From assembly GCA_964624465.1 (NCBI GenBank), contig CAZUZD010000200.1:1-11546 (forward strand): DNA of 11,546 bases, given 5' to 3'. Shown one piece after another: positions 1-6,403 of this stretch. Source of the stretch: CAZUZD01 sp964624465 (GTDB lineage Bacteria > Planctomycetota > Planctomycetia > Isosphaerales > Isosphaeraceae). Every line of letters starts with the position of its first letter. The stretch's first letter is position 1. Below the pieces are notes generated by a model. It ran no database searches, was not told the origin of the DNA, and saw only the letters and a list, made by a program, of their open reading frames with translations. Made by a program: the position numbers and the translations under genes.

Positions 1-158
1 ACCACGTGGCGACCGACGCCGTCCACGTCCACGACCTGCAGGCGACGATCCTGCACCTGCTGGGCCTTGAACACACCCGGCTCACGTTCCGCTCGCAGGG
101 CCGCGACTTCCGGCTCACCGACGTCCATGGTCGGCTGGTCCAGAAGCTGCTCGCCTGA
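1..158 (+). CDS. DUF1501 family protein, C-terminal end (partial)
   Basis: An open frame enters from the left edge (first full codon at position 3) and stops at TGA 156-158, giving 51 residues. They read HVHDLQATILHLLGLEHTRL, followed by FRSQGRDFRLTDVHG and a short basic end. This is the characteristic C-terminus of DUF1501 (PF07394) proteins, which are abundant in Planctomycetes and related to the sulfatase/alkaline phosphatase fold. They are usually encoded beside DUF1549/DUF1553 cytochrome-like proteins and usually carry a Tat-type signal at the N-terminus; neither can be checked here because the upstream part is outside the window. Substrate and reaction are unknown for the family. The identification rests on the end motif only, but that motif is distinctive. 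Confidence 0.85.
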   Translation, partial: HVATDAVHVHDLQATILHLLGLEHTRLTFRSQGRDFRLTDVHGRLVQKLLA

Positions 159-503
159 TCAACCGTCGCTCCAGACCTCGGCGCAACCACAAGTGGCCGG
201 CCCGCCAGCAGGGCGAGACCCGCGTGCTCGTCCGCCACGAACTGATCCCAGGCCCGTGCCTCGATCTGGCGCGGGGCCAGGAGATCAGGGACCGGGACAC
301 TCGCCGCTCTGGCTCTCCCGACGGACAGGTCGACTTCGCGATCGTGCTGCCATTCGAGGCATGGCAAGCAGCGCCGGACGCTGGGACTGCCGCCGGAACC
401 GGCGCGGCCGGCTGAACCGGCCTCGCTCGCCAGGGTCGCAGGGAGTCGGAATTCGACCGTCCTCGGATCGATCCCCGGCATGCGATCCTGCTCGCCCAGG
501 CTC
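159..503. other. 345-nt region without a convincing gene
   Basis: This stretch separates the end of the DUF1501 gene (plus strand) from the end of the M28 peptidase gene (minus strand), so it is a convergent intergenic region. Short open frames exist on both strands (for example plus 224-415 and minus 115-300). They are Arg/Pro/Gly-rich, lack ribosome binding sites and resemble no family I recognise. The only structure I see is a hairpin at 406-422. The length is greater than two terminators need, so a decayed gene remains possible. Confidence 0.5.
406..422. terminator. Small GC hairpin between convergent genes
   Basis: GGCCGG (406-411), a 5-nt loop CTGAA, then CCGGCC (417-422) form a perfect 6-bp stem. 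It lies between two genes whose 3' ends face each other. There is no T-run on either side, so it is at best a weak intrinsic terminator. In DNA this GC-rich, such a stem can also occur by chance. Confidence 0.25.
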
Positions 504-1754
504 TTACCTCGCGGCGACCGCGACCCGGTCGTCCGGCGACCTGATGGTGGCAGCCACGACGGGTTGGGGCCGGGCCTGCTCTTCGGCCCAGTCATCGGCC
601 AGTGCCATCGCCAGTTGCAGCGCCCGGCCCATGCCCGAGGGGTCGACGCGCCGGATCGTGTCGCGGGGCGTGTGCAGGATCAGCGAGCAGCGGACCACGT
701 CGCCGAGCAGGCTGACGGCGTTCAGGCCCGACTCGGCGAACGGCTCGTGATCCATGCCGGCGCCCACGACGCGGAGGCGAGCCGTGGGGAGCCCGCGCTC
801 GTCGGCCAGCCGCTCGGCCCGCTCCACGCTGTGCGGGTCGCCGGCCAGGTAGGTCCGGGCTCCGGTGCCGACGCTATCGAGGTTCACGATCAGGGTCGGA
901 CGCCGTTGCAGCCAGGACCGATGCCGCTCCAGGAACGCGCGGGCCCCGTCGAGGCCGATCTCCTCCGCGCCGGTGGCCACGAACACGGCCTCAACCGCCT
1001 GGCCGGTCTGCGGGCGCCAGGTCCTCGCCAGCTCGATGAGGGTCGCCAGGCCAGTCGCATTGTCGATCGCACCCGGGCTGCGGTTCCCCGTCCGGTTCCA
1101 GGCTAGGAGCACCAGGCACCCGAGCAGGAGCACCGCGACGCCGGGTGCGGCGGCCGCAGGGATCGGCAGCCCGATCGACCTCAGGAGGTGGAGCGCCGCC
1201 AGAGTTACCCCGCCGATGGCGACGGTCGCCACCAGGCCGACCCGGACGCCGGTGGGGAGCAACTGCGACTTCGAGTCGTGATGGGCCAGGAACACGATTC
1301 GTGCCAGGACCGGGCCGGAGACCCTGGCACGGCGCCGGCCGATCAGGTTGCGAGACCGCAGGCGGCTGGGCATCCGGCTTCCCAGGCCGCGGGCGACGGT
1401 CCACGGAGCGTTGGCGAGCAGGGCCACCGTCATGCCGCAGGCCGCGGCTGCCAGGGGGGCATGGGCCAGCGGGCCGAGCGTCGCGGCGAGCAGCGCCGCG
1501 CCGAGGCCGAGGACCAGCCGCATCCCGATCGCCCGGCCCGCCCAGGGTACGGCGAACGACTCGCGGAACACCTCGAGACCAGCGGAGCGAAACGCCTGCT
1601 CGATGCGACGACAGACCCGCCGTTCGCCGGCGGTGCCGACGCGGCGCGGGCGGGCGAGGCGGGCAACCAGGGCCAGCCGGGCGCGGTCCCCGACCGGCCA
1701 GGGGGCGCGGTCGGGCGGCCTCGACGGCGAGGCGACCGATCGGGGTGCGGGCAT
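504..1754 (-). CDS. Membrane-embedded M28 family metallopeptidase
   Basis: A 416-residue protein with an M28 (aminopeptidase Y/PSMA-type) zinc peptidase domain. The N-terminal part has the family pattern RVGTAGERRVCRRIEQAF (about 38-55). Likely metal ligands and catalytic residues are H158 and D160 (LAHHDSK), D231 (AIDNATG), E264/E265 (TGAEEIGLDG), D293 (VNLDSVG) and H361 (LHTPRDT). Hydrophobic stretches at about 77-120 and 168-220 suggest two pairs of membrane helices, so the conserved blocks alternate with membrane segments. The substrate is unknown; cleavage of peptides at the membrane is an inference. The start ATG (1752-1754) was chosen because residues upstream of it are low-complexity; an in-frame ATG at 1878-1880 is possible and would add 42 residues. 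The gene follows the GT39-like gene on the same strand after 236 nt, probably as a separate transcript. Confidence 0.85.
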   Translation of the reverse strand: MPAPRSVASPSRPPDRAPWPVGDRARLALVARLARPRRVGTAGERRVCRRIEQAFRSAGLEVFRESFAVPWAGRAIGMRLVLGLGAALLAATLGPLAHAPLAAAACGMTVALLANAPWTVARGLGSRMPSRLRSRNLIGRRRARVSGPVLARIVFLAHHDSKSQLLPTGVRVGLVATVAIGGVTLAALHLLRSIGLPIPAAAAPGVAVLLLGCLVLLAWNRTGNRSPGAIDNATGLATLIELARTWRPQTGQAVEAVFVATGAEEIGLDGARAFLERHRSWLQRRPTLIVNLDSVGTGARTYLAGDPHSVERAERLADERGLPTARLRVVGAGMDHEPFAESGLNAVSLLGDVVRCSLILHTPRDTIRRVDPSGMGRALQLAMALADDWAEEQARPQPVVAATIRSPDDRVAVAAR

Positions 1755-1894
1755 CGCGGTGCAATCCTGGAGATCGGACCAACCGGCCGGTCGTCCGGAC
1801 GGATGGCGGTGCAGCTCACCGGGTCGACTTTGACGAGGGTGCAGACTCTGCCGGCCGGGATGATCGTGCGGATCGATCATCGCCGCTGCATTCC

Positions 1895-1923
1895 AACATA
1901 CCCTGGAACCGACCGGCCGGGAA
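1895..1923 (-). promoter_or_regulatory. Possible promoter for the M28 peptidase gene
   Basis: On the minus strand TATGTT (1900-1895) resembles a sigma70 -10 box. A weak -35 candidate, TTCCCG (1923-1918), lies 17 nt upstream. It falls in the gap between the two minus-strand genes. It would give a leader of roughly 130 nt to the ATG at 1754, or almost none to the ATG at 1880. The -35 match is poor, so this is tentative. Confidence 0.28.
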
Positions 1924-1928
1924 CCAAT

Positions 1929-1955
1929 TCCGCCGGGGTCGGAGGTACCGGCGGA
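1929..1955 (-). terminator. Hairpin after the GT39-like gene
   Basis: TCCGCCGG (1929-1936) and CCGGCGGA (1948-1955) form a perfect 8-bp stem with an 11-nt loop. It begins 36 nt downstream of the glycosyltransferase stop codon (minus strand). The sequence after the stem on the minus strand is ATTGGTT rather than a T-run, so termination would be imperfect. It also lies just upstream of the candidate M28 promoter. Confidence 0.4.
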
Positions 1956-1990
1956 GGGTCCAGTCCGGGAGGGCAATCTGTGCGGACCCA

Positions 1991-3646
1991 TCAGCGTGCG
2001 ACCTCGGGCCGTTCGTGCCGGGCCAGGGCCCGGGGTTCCAGGCTCAGCACCACGAGGTCGGCCGGCCCGGTCCCGTCGTTGGAGCTGCCCTGGCGCAGGC
2101 CGGGCAGTTCCCAGACGCGGACGGCGACGCCGGCGAAGTGCGCCGTGATGGCGTCGCGGACCACCCGGCCGCCGACCCCTGCCGGGCGGCTGGCGTGAGC
2201 CACCACGTAGGCGCCCTCGCGGAGCGCGGCCACGACCCGATCCGCCTTCTGCCCGAACCGATCCTCGTGCCCCTGGCTCTGAATCCAGATGTCTTCCAGC
2301 TCGATCAGCTGGTCGACCCGGACGGTCGCCCGACCGGCGGCCAGGTAGCGGATCGGGACGCAATCCCAGTACTCCTGACCCAGGATCTGGATCGGCCGGT
2401 CGGCCCGTGACGGATCCTGGGCGGCGTCGGTCAGGATGCGTCGCAAGGCCGTCCGATACGGCTCACGGGCGTCGGGCCGGAGCGTGAGAGCCCGCTCGCG
2501 ACCGGATCGCGTGTAGGGACCGAAGGCCGCCTGGTACGTGGCGGAGAGCAGCAGCAGCCCGAGGGCGAGCTGCGCAATCGGCACCAGGCTGCGGCCGGCC
2601 GACCGTCGATCCAGGCTCGCCGCGAGTGGCCCGAGCAGGGCGCCCAGGGTGATGGCGAGGGGGCTGAGGAAAACGACGGCGTAACGGTGCGTGCCGAGTC
2701 GCCCGAACTGGTCCGGGCCGGCGATCGCGTGGAAGGCCGTCAGGGCGCCCAGCAGCCCGATCGCCAGAGCCAGCGACGGCCACCGACGGCCCTGCCAGGC
2801 GGCCCAGAGCCCGACGCTGGCCGCCGTCGCGATCAGGGCGGCCACCACCAGGCGAGCCAGGGTTCCGATCAGGTCGGGTGGTACCAGGAACTCGAACAGC
2901 AGGGCCCGTTGCAGCCCGTCGGCGAACATCCTCCCGTTCAGGGCGGGCCGGGCCTGGATCACGCCCTGCACCACGGGTCGCTGCCACAGGACGGCGCCCA
3001 GCGCCACCACGGCGGCCACCAGCAGCGCCAGCCCGGCCCAGATTCCGGCTCCCGGGCGCTGGGCCGCCGCGAGCCGTGGCCAGAACCGGACCAGGACGAT
3101 GGGGGCGACCACGGGCACGAGGAAGGCGTTGACCGGATGCACCAGCGCCGCCGCCGCCAGGCACGCGATCAGGGCGATCGGGCTGCCCACCCAGGCGGTC
3201 TGAACGGTGAGCAAGCCGATCAAGGGGATCTGGCTGTACTCGTGCCCGATCCGCGAGTAGACGACCGCGAGCGGCAGCGTCCCCAGCAGCAGGGCGGCGA
3301 TCCTCGCCCCCGCCTCGCCCAGCGACCGACGCAGCAGCCGGTCCGCCACGACGACGGTGGCGATCCCGCAGAGGACCGCCGGCAGGCGCAAGGCCCAGGT
3401 CGTCGGGCCGAAGAGCCAGAGCAGCGGGGCCAGCAGCGCGACGAAGAACGGGTCGAGGGGGTTGCCGTTGACGGTCAGCCAGTCGAACGGCTCGCCGCGC
3501 AGCAGGCGGGCGACCTGGAGGCCCTCGTACGCCTCGTCGCCGTTGAGCTCGGGGATCGCTTCCAGGCTGGTGACCCGGAGCCAGAGCGCGACCAGCGCGA
3601 TCAGTCCGAATCCGAGAGTGAGCACCGCCGGCCCGCTTCGCCGCAT
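1991..3646 (-). CDS. GT39/PMT-like multi-pass membrane glycosyltransferase
   Basis: A 551-residue integral membrane protein with roughly ten hydrophobic segments between residue 7 and about 385, then a soluble C-terminal portion of about 150 residues. The first TM (about 7-25) is followed by an acidic pair in ELNGDEAYEGLQVARLL (D37, E38). This matches the catalytic Asp-Glu loop of the GT-C fold families PMT, ArnT and PF13231, which use polyprenyl-phosphate sugar donors on the outer face of the membrane. The following NPLDPFFVALLAPLLWLFG region (second hydrophobic segment) also fits. The acceptor (lipid, glycan or protein) cannot be told. The start ATG (3644-3646) has GGGAG 7 nt upstream; the open frame extends further but without membrane-protein character. 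It is divergent from the family 2 glycosyltransferase, which suggests a shared glycan pathway. Confidence 0.8.
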   Translation of the reverse strand: MRRSGPAVLTLGFGLIALVALWLRVTSLEAIPELNGDEAYEGLQVARLLRGEPFDWLTVNGNPLDPFFVALLAPLLWLFGPTTWALRLPAVLCGIATVVVADRLLRRSLGEAGARIAALLLGTLPLAVVYSRIGHEYSQIPLIGLLTVQTAWVGSPIALIACLAAAALVHPVNAFLVPVVAPIVLVRFWPRLAAAQRPGAGIWAGLALLVAAVVALGAVLWQRPVVQGVIQARPALNGRMFADGLQRALLFEFLVPPDLIGTLARLVVAALIATAASVGLWAAWQGRRWPSLALAIGLLGALTAFHAIAGPDQFGRLGTHRYAVVFLSPLAITLGALLGPLAASLDRRSAGRSLVPIAQLALGLLLLSATYQAAFGPYTRSGRERALTLRPDAREPYRTALRRILTDAAQDPSRADRPIQILGQEYWDCVPIRYLAAGRATVRVDQLIELEDIWIQSQGHEDRFGQKADRVVAALREGAYVVAHASRPAGVGGRVVRDAITAHFAGVAVRVWELPGLRQGSSNDGTGPADLVVLSLEPRALARHERPEVAR

Positions 3647-3713
3647 TCCGGGGCTCCCTCCCTGGTGGCCAGCTCCTGGATCGAGTGCGGGGCCCCATCC
3701 GGTCGGGGCGAGT

Positions 3714-3752
3714 CGATCCGATCGGGGTATCCGTACCGCAACGATCCGATCG
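3714..3752. repeat. Two copies of CGATCCGATCG, operator-like
   Basis: The 11-mer CGATCCGATCG occurs at 3714-3724 and again at 3742-3752, 28 bp apart. Each copy is a perfect palindrome around its central base (CGATC-N-GATCG). Both sit in the 227-nt region between the divergent glycosyltransferase genes. One overlaps the spacer of the minus-strand promoter candidate and the other its expected start site. This is consistent with a repressor operator, but CGATC-type words are common in GC-rich genomes. Confidence 0.35.
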
Positions 3753-3758
3753 TGACAA
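3730..3758 (-). promoter_or_regulatory. Possible promoter for the GT39-like gene
   Basis: On the minus strand TTGTCA (3758-3753), a 17-nt spacer and TACGGA (3735-3730) form a sigma70-like pair. The -35 matches TTGACA at five of six bases; the -10 is poor. The expected start site is near 3723, about 77 nt before the start codon at 3646. Confidence 0.35.
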
Positions 3759-3799
3759 GCCCGACCCCGTCCGGGTGCCCCTGGGGCCGTCCCAGATGG

Positions 3800-3805
3800 T
3801 AGGCT
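3800..3805 (+). promoter_or_regulatory. Possible -10 box for the family 2 glycosyltransferase
   Basis: TAGGCT at 3800-3805 lies about 68 nt before the start codon at 3874. The same hexamer occurs upstream of the WXG100 gene (8370-8375). No good -35 lies at the right distance here, so the call is weak. Confidence 0.25.
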
Positions 3806-3873
3806 CAAGCGGCGTCGGTCGCCGGGAGACCCCGGCCGGCCGGGCGCTGGAATCCTGGCGCGGGAGCCCGTCG

Positions 3874-5028
3874 ATGCCGTCGCTGACCGTCGCCTATCTG
3901 ACCCGCAACGAGGACGAGGACCTGGGCCGGTCGCTGCGATCGGTCGCGGGGATCGCCGATCAGGTGCTCGTCGTCGACACCGACTCGACCGACCGGACCG
4001 TCGAGGTGGCCCGTGAGGCCGGCGCCGAGATCGGGCAGTTCGCCTGGGACGACGACTTCGCGGCCGGCCGCAACGCCGTCGTCCGCCAGGCCATGGGTGA
4101 CTGGATCCTCTGGCTGAACGCCGACGAGGAGCTGCTGGCCCCCGACCGCGCGGCCCTGTCGACGCTCCTGGAAGACCCGGCCGCCTTCGGGTACTGGGTG
4201 ACCGTCCAGTATCCGGACCCCGGCGGCCCGCCCAGCGAGACGCTCGACGTCCGGCTCTTCCGCAACCGGCCCGATCTGGAGTTCCAGGGCCGGCTGCATC
4301 CCCGGTTCGCCCCCGCGCTGGTCGAGCACATCCGCGCCGAGGGGTTGCAGGTCCGTCCGTCCCCCCTGGTCCTCCTGAACCACTCGCCCGCCGGGCCGAA
4401 GCCGGTGGCCAAACTGAAGTTCATCGAGCGGCTTCTGGAACGCGAGCTGGAGGACCGGCCGGATCAGCTCCACTACCTGATCGAGCACGGCCGGACGCTC
4501 CTGCTGCTGGGCGATCCGAGGGGTCACCAGGTGATGGCCCGCGCGCTCGACCAGGTGCTGGCGGTCTTCGGCCAGCCGACGGCGCCCTCGGCCAAGGTTC
4601 AGGTGCTGCTGGAGTACCTGCTCGCGCTGCCGCCTGGATCGGTCCGGCCCCGGCTCGGGCGCGAGGGGGCCCGCGAGCTGGCCCGCCGCTGGTTCCCCGA
4701 GAGTCCGCAGCTCGTCTGGATCGAGGCCGGGCACCACTTCGAGCGTGGCGACCACCGCCAGGCGGCCGAATGCCTGGAGCGCCTGGTACGGATGGGTCGC
4801 ACCGGCCGCTACGACCGCACGGCGCGGTTCGATCCGCGGATCATCGGGGAGCAGGCGGTCCTGAACCTCGGCGCCTGCTACCTGGCCCTGGGGGCGCTCG
4901 ACGCCGCCGAATCCTGCTTCCAGGCCGTCGCCGAGAGCCCGACGCTGGGCGCGGGGGCCCGGCAGAACCTGGGGCTGGTGGCGCAGCACCGCATGGCGGC
5001 CGAGCAGTCGTCGCCGCGGGGCCGATGA
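3874..5028 (+). CDS. Family 2 glycosyltransferase with TPR-like C-terminal region
   Basis: A 384-residue cytoplasmic protein with no signal peptide or TM segment. Residues 1-100 are a GT-A fold family 2 glycosyltransferase: TVAYLTRNEDEDLGRSLRSV (5-24, nucleotide-binding strand and helix), VLVVDTDSTDRT (31-42), GRNAVV (65-70), and GDWILWLNADEELL (75-88). The usual metal-binding LDADE is LNADE here, keeping D84 and E85. From about residue 200 the protein is helical, ending in repeats that look like TPRs (AVLNLGACYLALGALDAAES, then a second copy-like helix pair). The architecture is that of SPASM-free, TPR-tailed GT2 enzymes found near cell-surface glycan genes. Donor and acceptor are unknown. 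The start ATG has GGGAG about 7 nt upstream. It is divergent from the GT39-like gene, and its stop overlaps the next gene's proposed start. Confidence 0.87.
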   Translation: MPSLTVAYLTRNEDEDLGRSLRSVAGIADQVLVVDTDSTDRTVEVAREAGAEIGQFAWDDDFAAGRNAVVRQAMGDWILWLNADEELLAPDRAALSTLLEDPAAFGYWVTVQYPDPGGPPSETLDVRLFRNRPDLEFQGRLHPRFAPALVEHIRAEGLQVRPSPLVLLNHSPAGPKPVAKLKFIERLLERELEDRPDQLHYLIEHGRTLLLLGDPRGHQVMARALDQVLAVFGQPTAPSAKVQVLLEYLLALPPGSVRPRLGREGARELARRWFPESPQLVWIEAGHHFERGDHRQAAECLERLVRMGRTGRYDRTARFDPRIIGEQAVLNLGACYLALGALDAAESCFQAVAESPTLGAGARQNLGLVAQHRMAAEQSSPRGR

Positions 5029-6239
5029 GCGGGCGTCGCGCGGCCGATCGGGATTCCCGGCCCCAGAACCCCCCAGCGAGTCGAGCGATGGCCAGCCCGC
5101 GATCGCGCCGCCGACGGTTCCTGGCGCCGATGCATCGACCGAGCGCCTTGCGGATCTATCTCCGCTACGCGGCCTACCTGCTCTGGGAATTCCGCTGGTC
5201 GCTGGGCATCTTCTGGTCGCTGGTCACCGTCGGTGGATTCCTCCTGCACCGGACGTATCACGACCCCGAGCATCAGGGCATGCTGGGGTACGGCGAGGCC
5301 TGCTATGCGATCTTCATGCTGATCTTCCTGGAGTCGTACCTGAAGTTTCCCGCCGAGTGGTACCTGCAACCGTTCTTCTTCCTCTTGCCGGTCATCGGCC
5401 TGGGCGCGGTGGCCGACTCGCTGGTCCGGCTGGCGTACCTGACCTTCAGCTCGAAGCAGCGGCTCCCGGAGTGGCAACGCATGGTGGCCTCGCTCTACAG
5501 GCAGCACGTGGTCGTCGTGGGCGTCGGCAAGGTGGGGTTCGAGATCATCAAGGGGCTGCTCGCCATGCGGGAGCCCGTCGTGGTGGTCGAGCGGCCGGGG
5601 GCGGATTCGGCGCTGATCGACGAGATCGTCGACCTCAAGGTCCCGGTCGTGCGCGGCGACGGCCGCAACCTCAAGGTGCTGGAGCAGGCGGGCGTGGCGC
5701 GGGCCCGGGCGGTCATCCTGGCCACCAGCGACGACCTGACGAACCTCGACGCGGGCCTCACCGCCCGCGACCTCAACGGCGAGGCCCGCATCGTGCTGCG
5801 GCTGTTCGACTCCTCGCTGGCCGTGAAGGTGCGCGGGGCGTTCGCCATGCCCGCGATCTCGACGGCCCAGGTGGCCGCGCCGGCGTTCATCGCGGCGGCG
5901 ACCGGGCGGCGGATCTACCAGCAGTTCCAGCTCGCGGGCAAGCACCTGCACCTCACCGACCTGACCGTCGCCCCCCGCGGCGGGCTGGTCGGGCGGACCG
6001 TCGGCGAGATCCAGGCCGATCAGGTCGTGAACATCGTCATGCACAGCGGCCCGGCCGGCGTGAGCGTCAACCCCGGCCACGACCTGACGCTCGGGCCCGA
6101 CGACGAGCTGATCGTCATCGGGCCCATCGATCGCCTGACGGCGCTCGAGAACCAGAACCACCCGCCGCGGGGCTCCGGGGCCTCCCGCCCTGCAGCCGGC
6201 CCGGGCGCCGCCACGACCCTCGCCCGCGAGCCCGACTGA
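5025..6239 (+). CDS. Ion-channel-like protein with RCK (TrkA-N/TrkA-C) domains
   Basis: A 404-residue protein with the layout of a two-TM channel plus RCK domain. TM1 is at about 56-76, a pore-helix-like stretch EACYAIFMLIFLESYLKFP at 91-109, and TM2 at about 115-140. A Rossmann TrkA-N domain follows: HVVVVGVGKVGFEIIKGLL with G166-x-G168-x-x-G171, acidic E189 at the end of strand 2 as expected for NAD binding, then VVRGDGRNLKVLEQAGV. A TrkA-C-like region covers about 308-372. The K+ filter TVGYG is absent at the position after the pore helix. The role is probably ligand-gated ion transport or a sensor derived from it. The ATG overlaps the previous stop as ATGA, which suggests translational coupling. 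Starts at 5088 or 5130 are also in frame and would trim an Arg-rich leader. The last 25 residues are Pro/Ala/Gly-rich. Confidence 0.82.
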   Translation: MSGRRAADRDSRPQNPPASRAMASPRSRRRRFLAPMHRPSALRIYLRYAAYLLWEFRWSLGIFWSLVTVGGFLLHRTYHDPEHQGMLGYGEACYAIFMLIFLESYLKFPAEWYLQPFFFLLPVIGLGAVADSLVRLAYLTFSSKQRLPEWQRMVASLYRQHVVVVGVGKVGFEIIKGLLAMREPVVVVERPGADSALIDEIVDLKVPVVRGDGRNLKVLEQAGVARARAVILATSDDLTNLDAGLTARDLNGEARIVLRLFDSSLAVKVRGAFAMPAISTAQVAAPAFIAAATGRRIYQQFQLAGKHLHLTDLTVAPRGGLVGRTVGEIQADQVVNIVMHSGPAGVSVNPGHDLTLGPDDELIVIGPIDRLTALENQNHPPRGSGASRPAAGPGAATTLAREPD

Positions 6240-6245
6240 ATGCCC

Positions 6246-6290
6246 TCGGGCCGGCTGGAGCGGCTCGCCACGCACGGCTTGGCGGCCCGA
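6246..6290 (+). other. Inverted repeat between the RCK gene and hppD
   Basis: TCGGGCC (6246-6252) and GGCCCGA (6284-6290) are perfect inverted copies with 31 nt between them. The left arm begins 6 nt after the RCK stop codon and the right arm overlaps the -35 box of the hppD promoter. It could act as a terminator for the RCK transcript or as a regulator site; no T-run follows it. Confidence 0.3.
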
Positions 6291-6307
6291 ACCGATCGTC
6301 CTACAAT
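6279..6307 (+). promoter_or_regulatory. Sigma70-type promoter of hppD
   Basis: TTGGCG (6279-6284), an exact 17-nt spacer and TACAAT (6302-6307) make the best promoter in the window. Transcription is expected to start near 6314, giving a 5' leader of about 90 nt before the hppD ATG at 6404. The spacing and both boxes fit the housekeeping sigma consensus. Confidence 0.7.
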
Positions 6308-6361
6308 CATGCCTGCCGATCTCGACTGAGTGATGTGTCGCGCACGGTCCTTCTGCATGCC

Positions 6362-6375
6362 CCGCCTCCGGGCGG
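6362..6375 (+). other. UNCG-type hairpin in the hppD leader
   Basis: CCGCC (6362-6366), loop TCCG, GGCGG (6371-6375) form a 5-bp stem closed by C(UCCG)G, a member of the extra-stable UNCG tetraloop family. It lies 15 nt upstream of the AGGGAGGG ribosome binding site. It may affect mRNA stability or translation. Confidence 0.35.
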
Positions 6376-6403
6376 TATCGCGGGACCACGAGGGAGGGCC
6401 GCC

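Noticed and set aside
115..415. Short open frames on both strands after the DUF1501 gene
   Set aside because: There is no ribosome binding site, the composition is Arg/Pro-rich and no family is recognisable. A decayed gene cannot be excluded but is not supported.
1755..2363. The long N-terminal extension of the M28 frame on the minus strand
   Set aside because: The extra residues are Arg/Gly/Pro-rich, overlap the GT39-like gene in another frame and have no family resemblance. The conserved part begins after the ATG at 1754.
5286..5294. The GYG tripeptide (residues 88-90) of the RCK protein as a K+ selectivity filter
   Set aside because: It lies before the pore-helix-like EACYAIFMLIF, not after it, and lacks the preceding Thr-Val/Thr-Ile. 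The segment that aligns with the filter is LESYLK.
5357..6403. An open frame in phase with hppD reaching back into the RCK gene, suggesting a 717-aa fusion
   Set aside because: The upstream part is the RCK gene read in the wrong frame. A promoter and a strong ribosome binding site precede the ATG at 6404, which gives a normal HPPD length.
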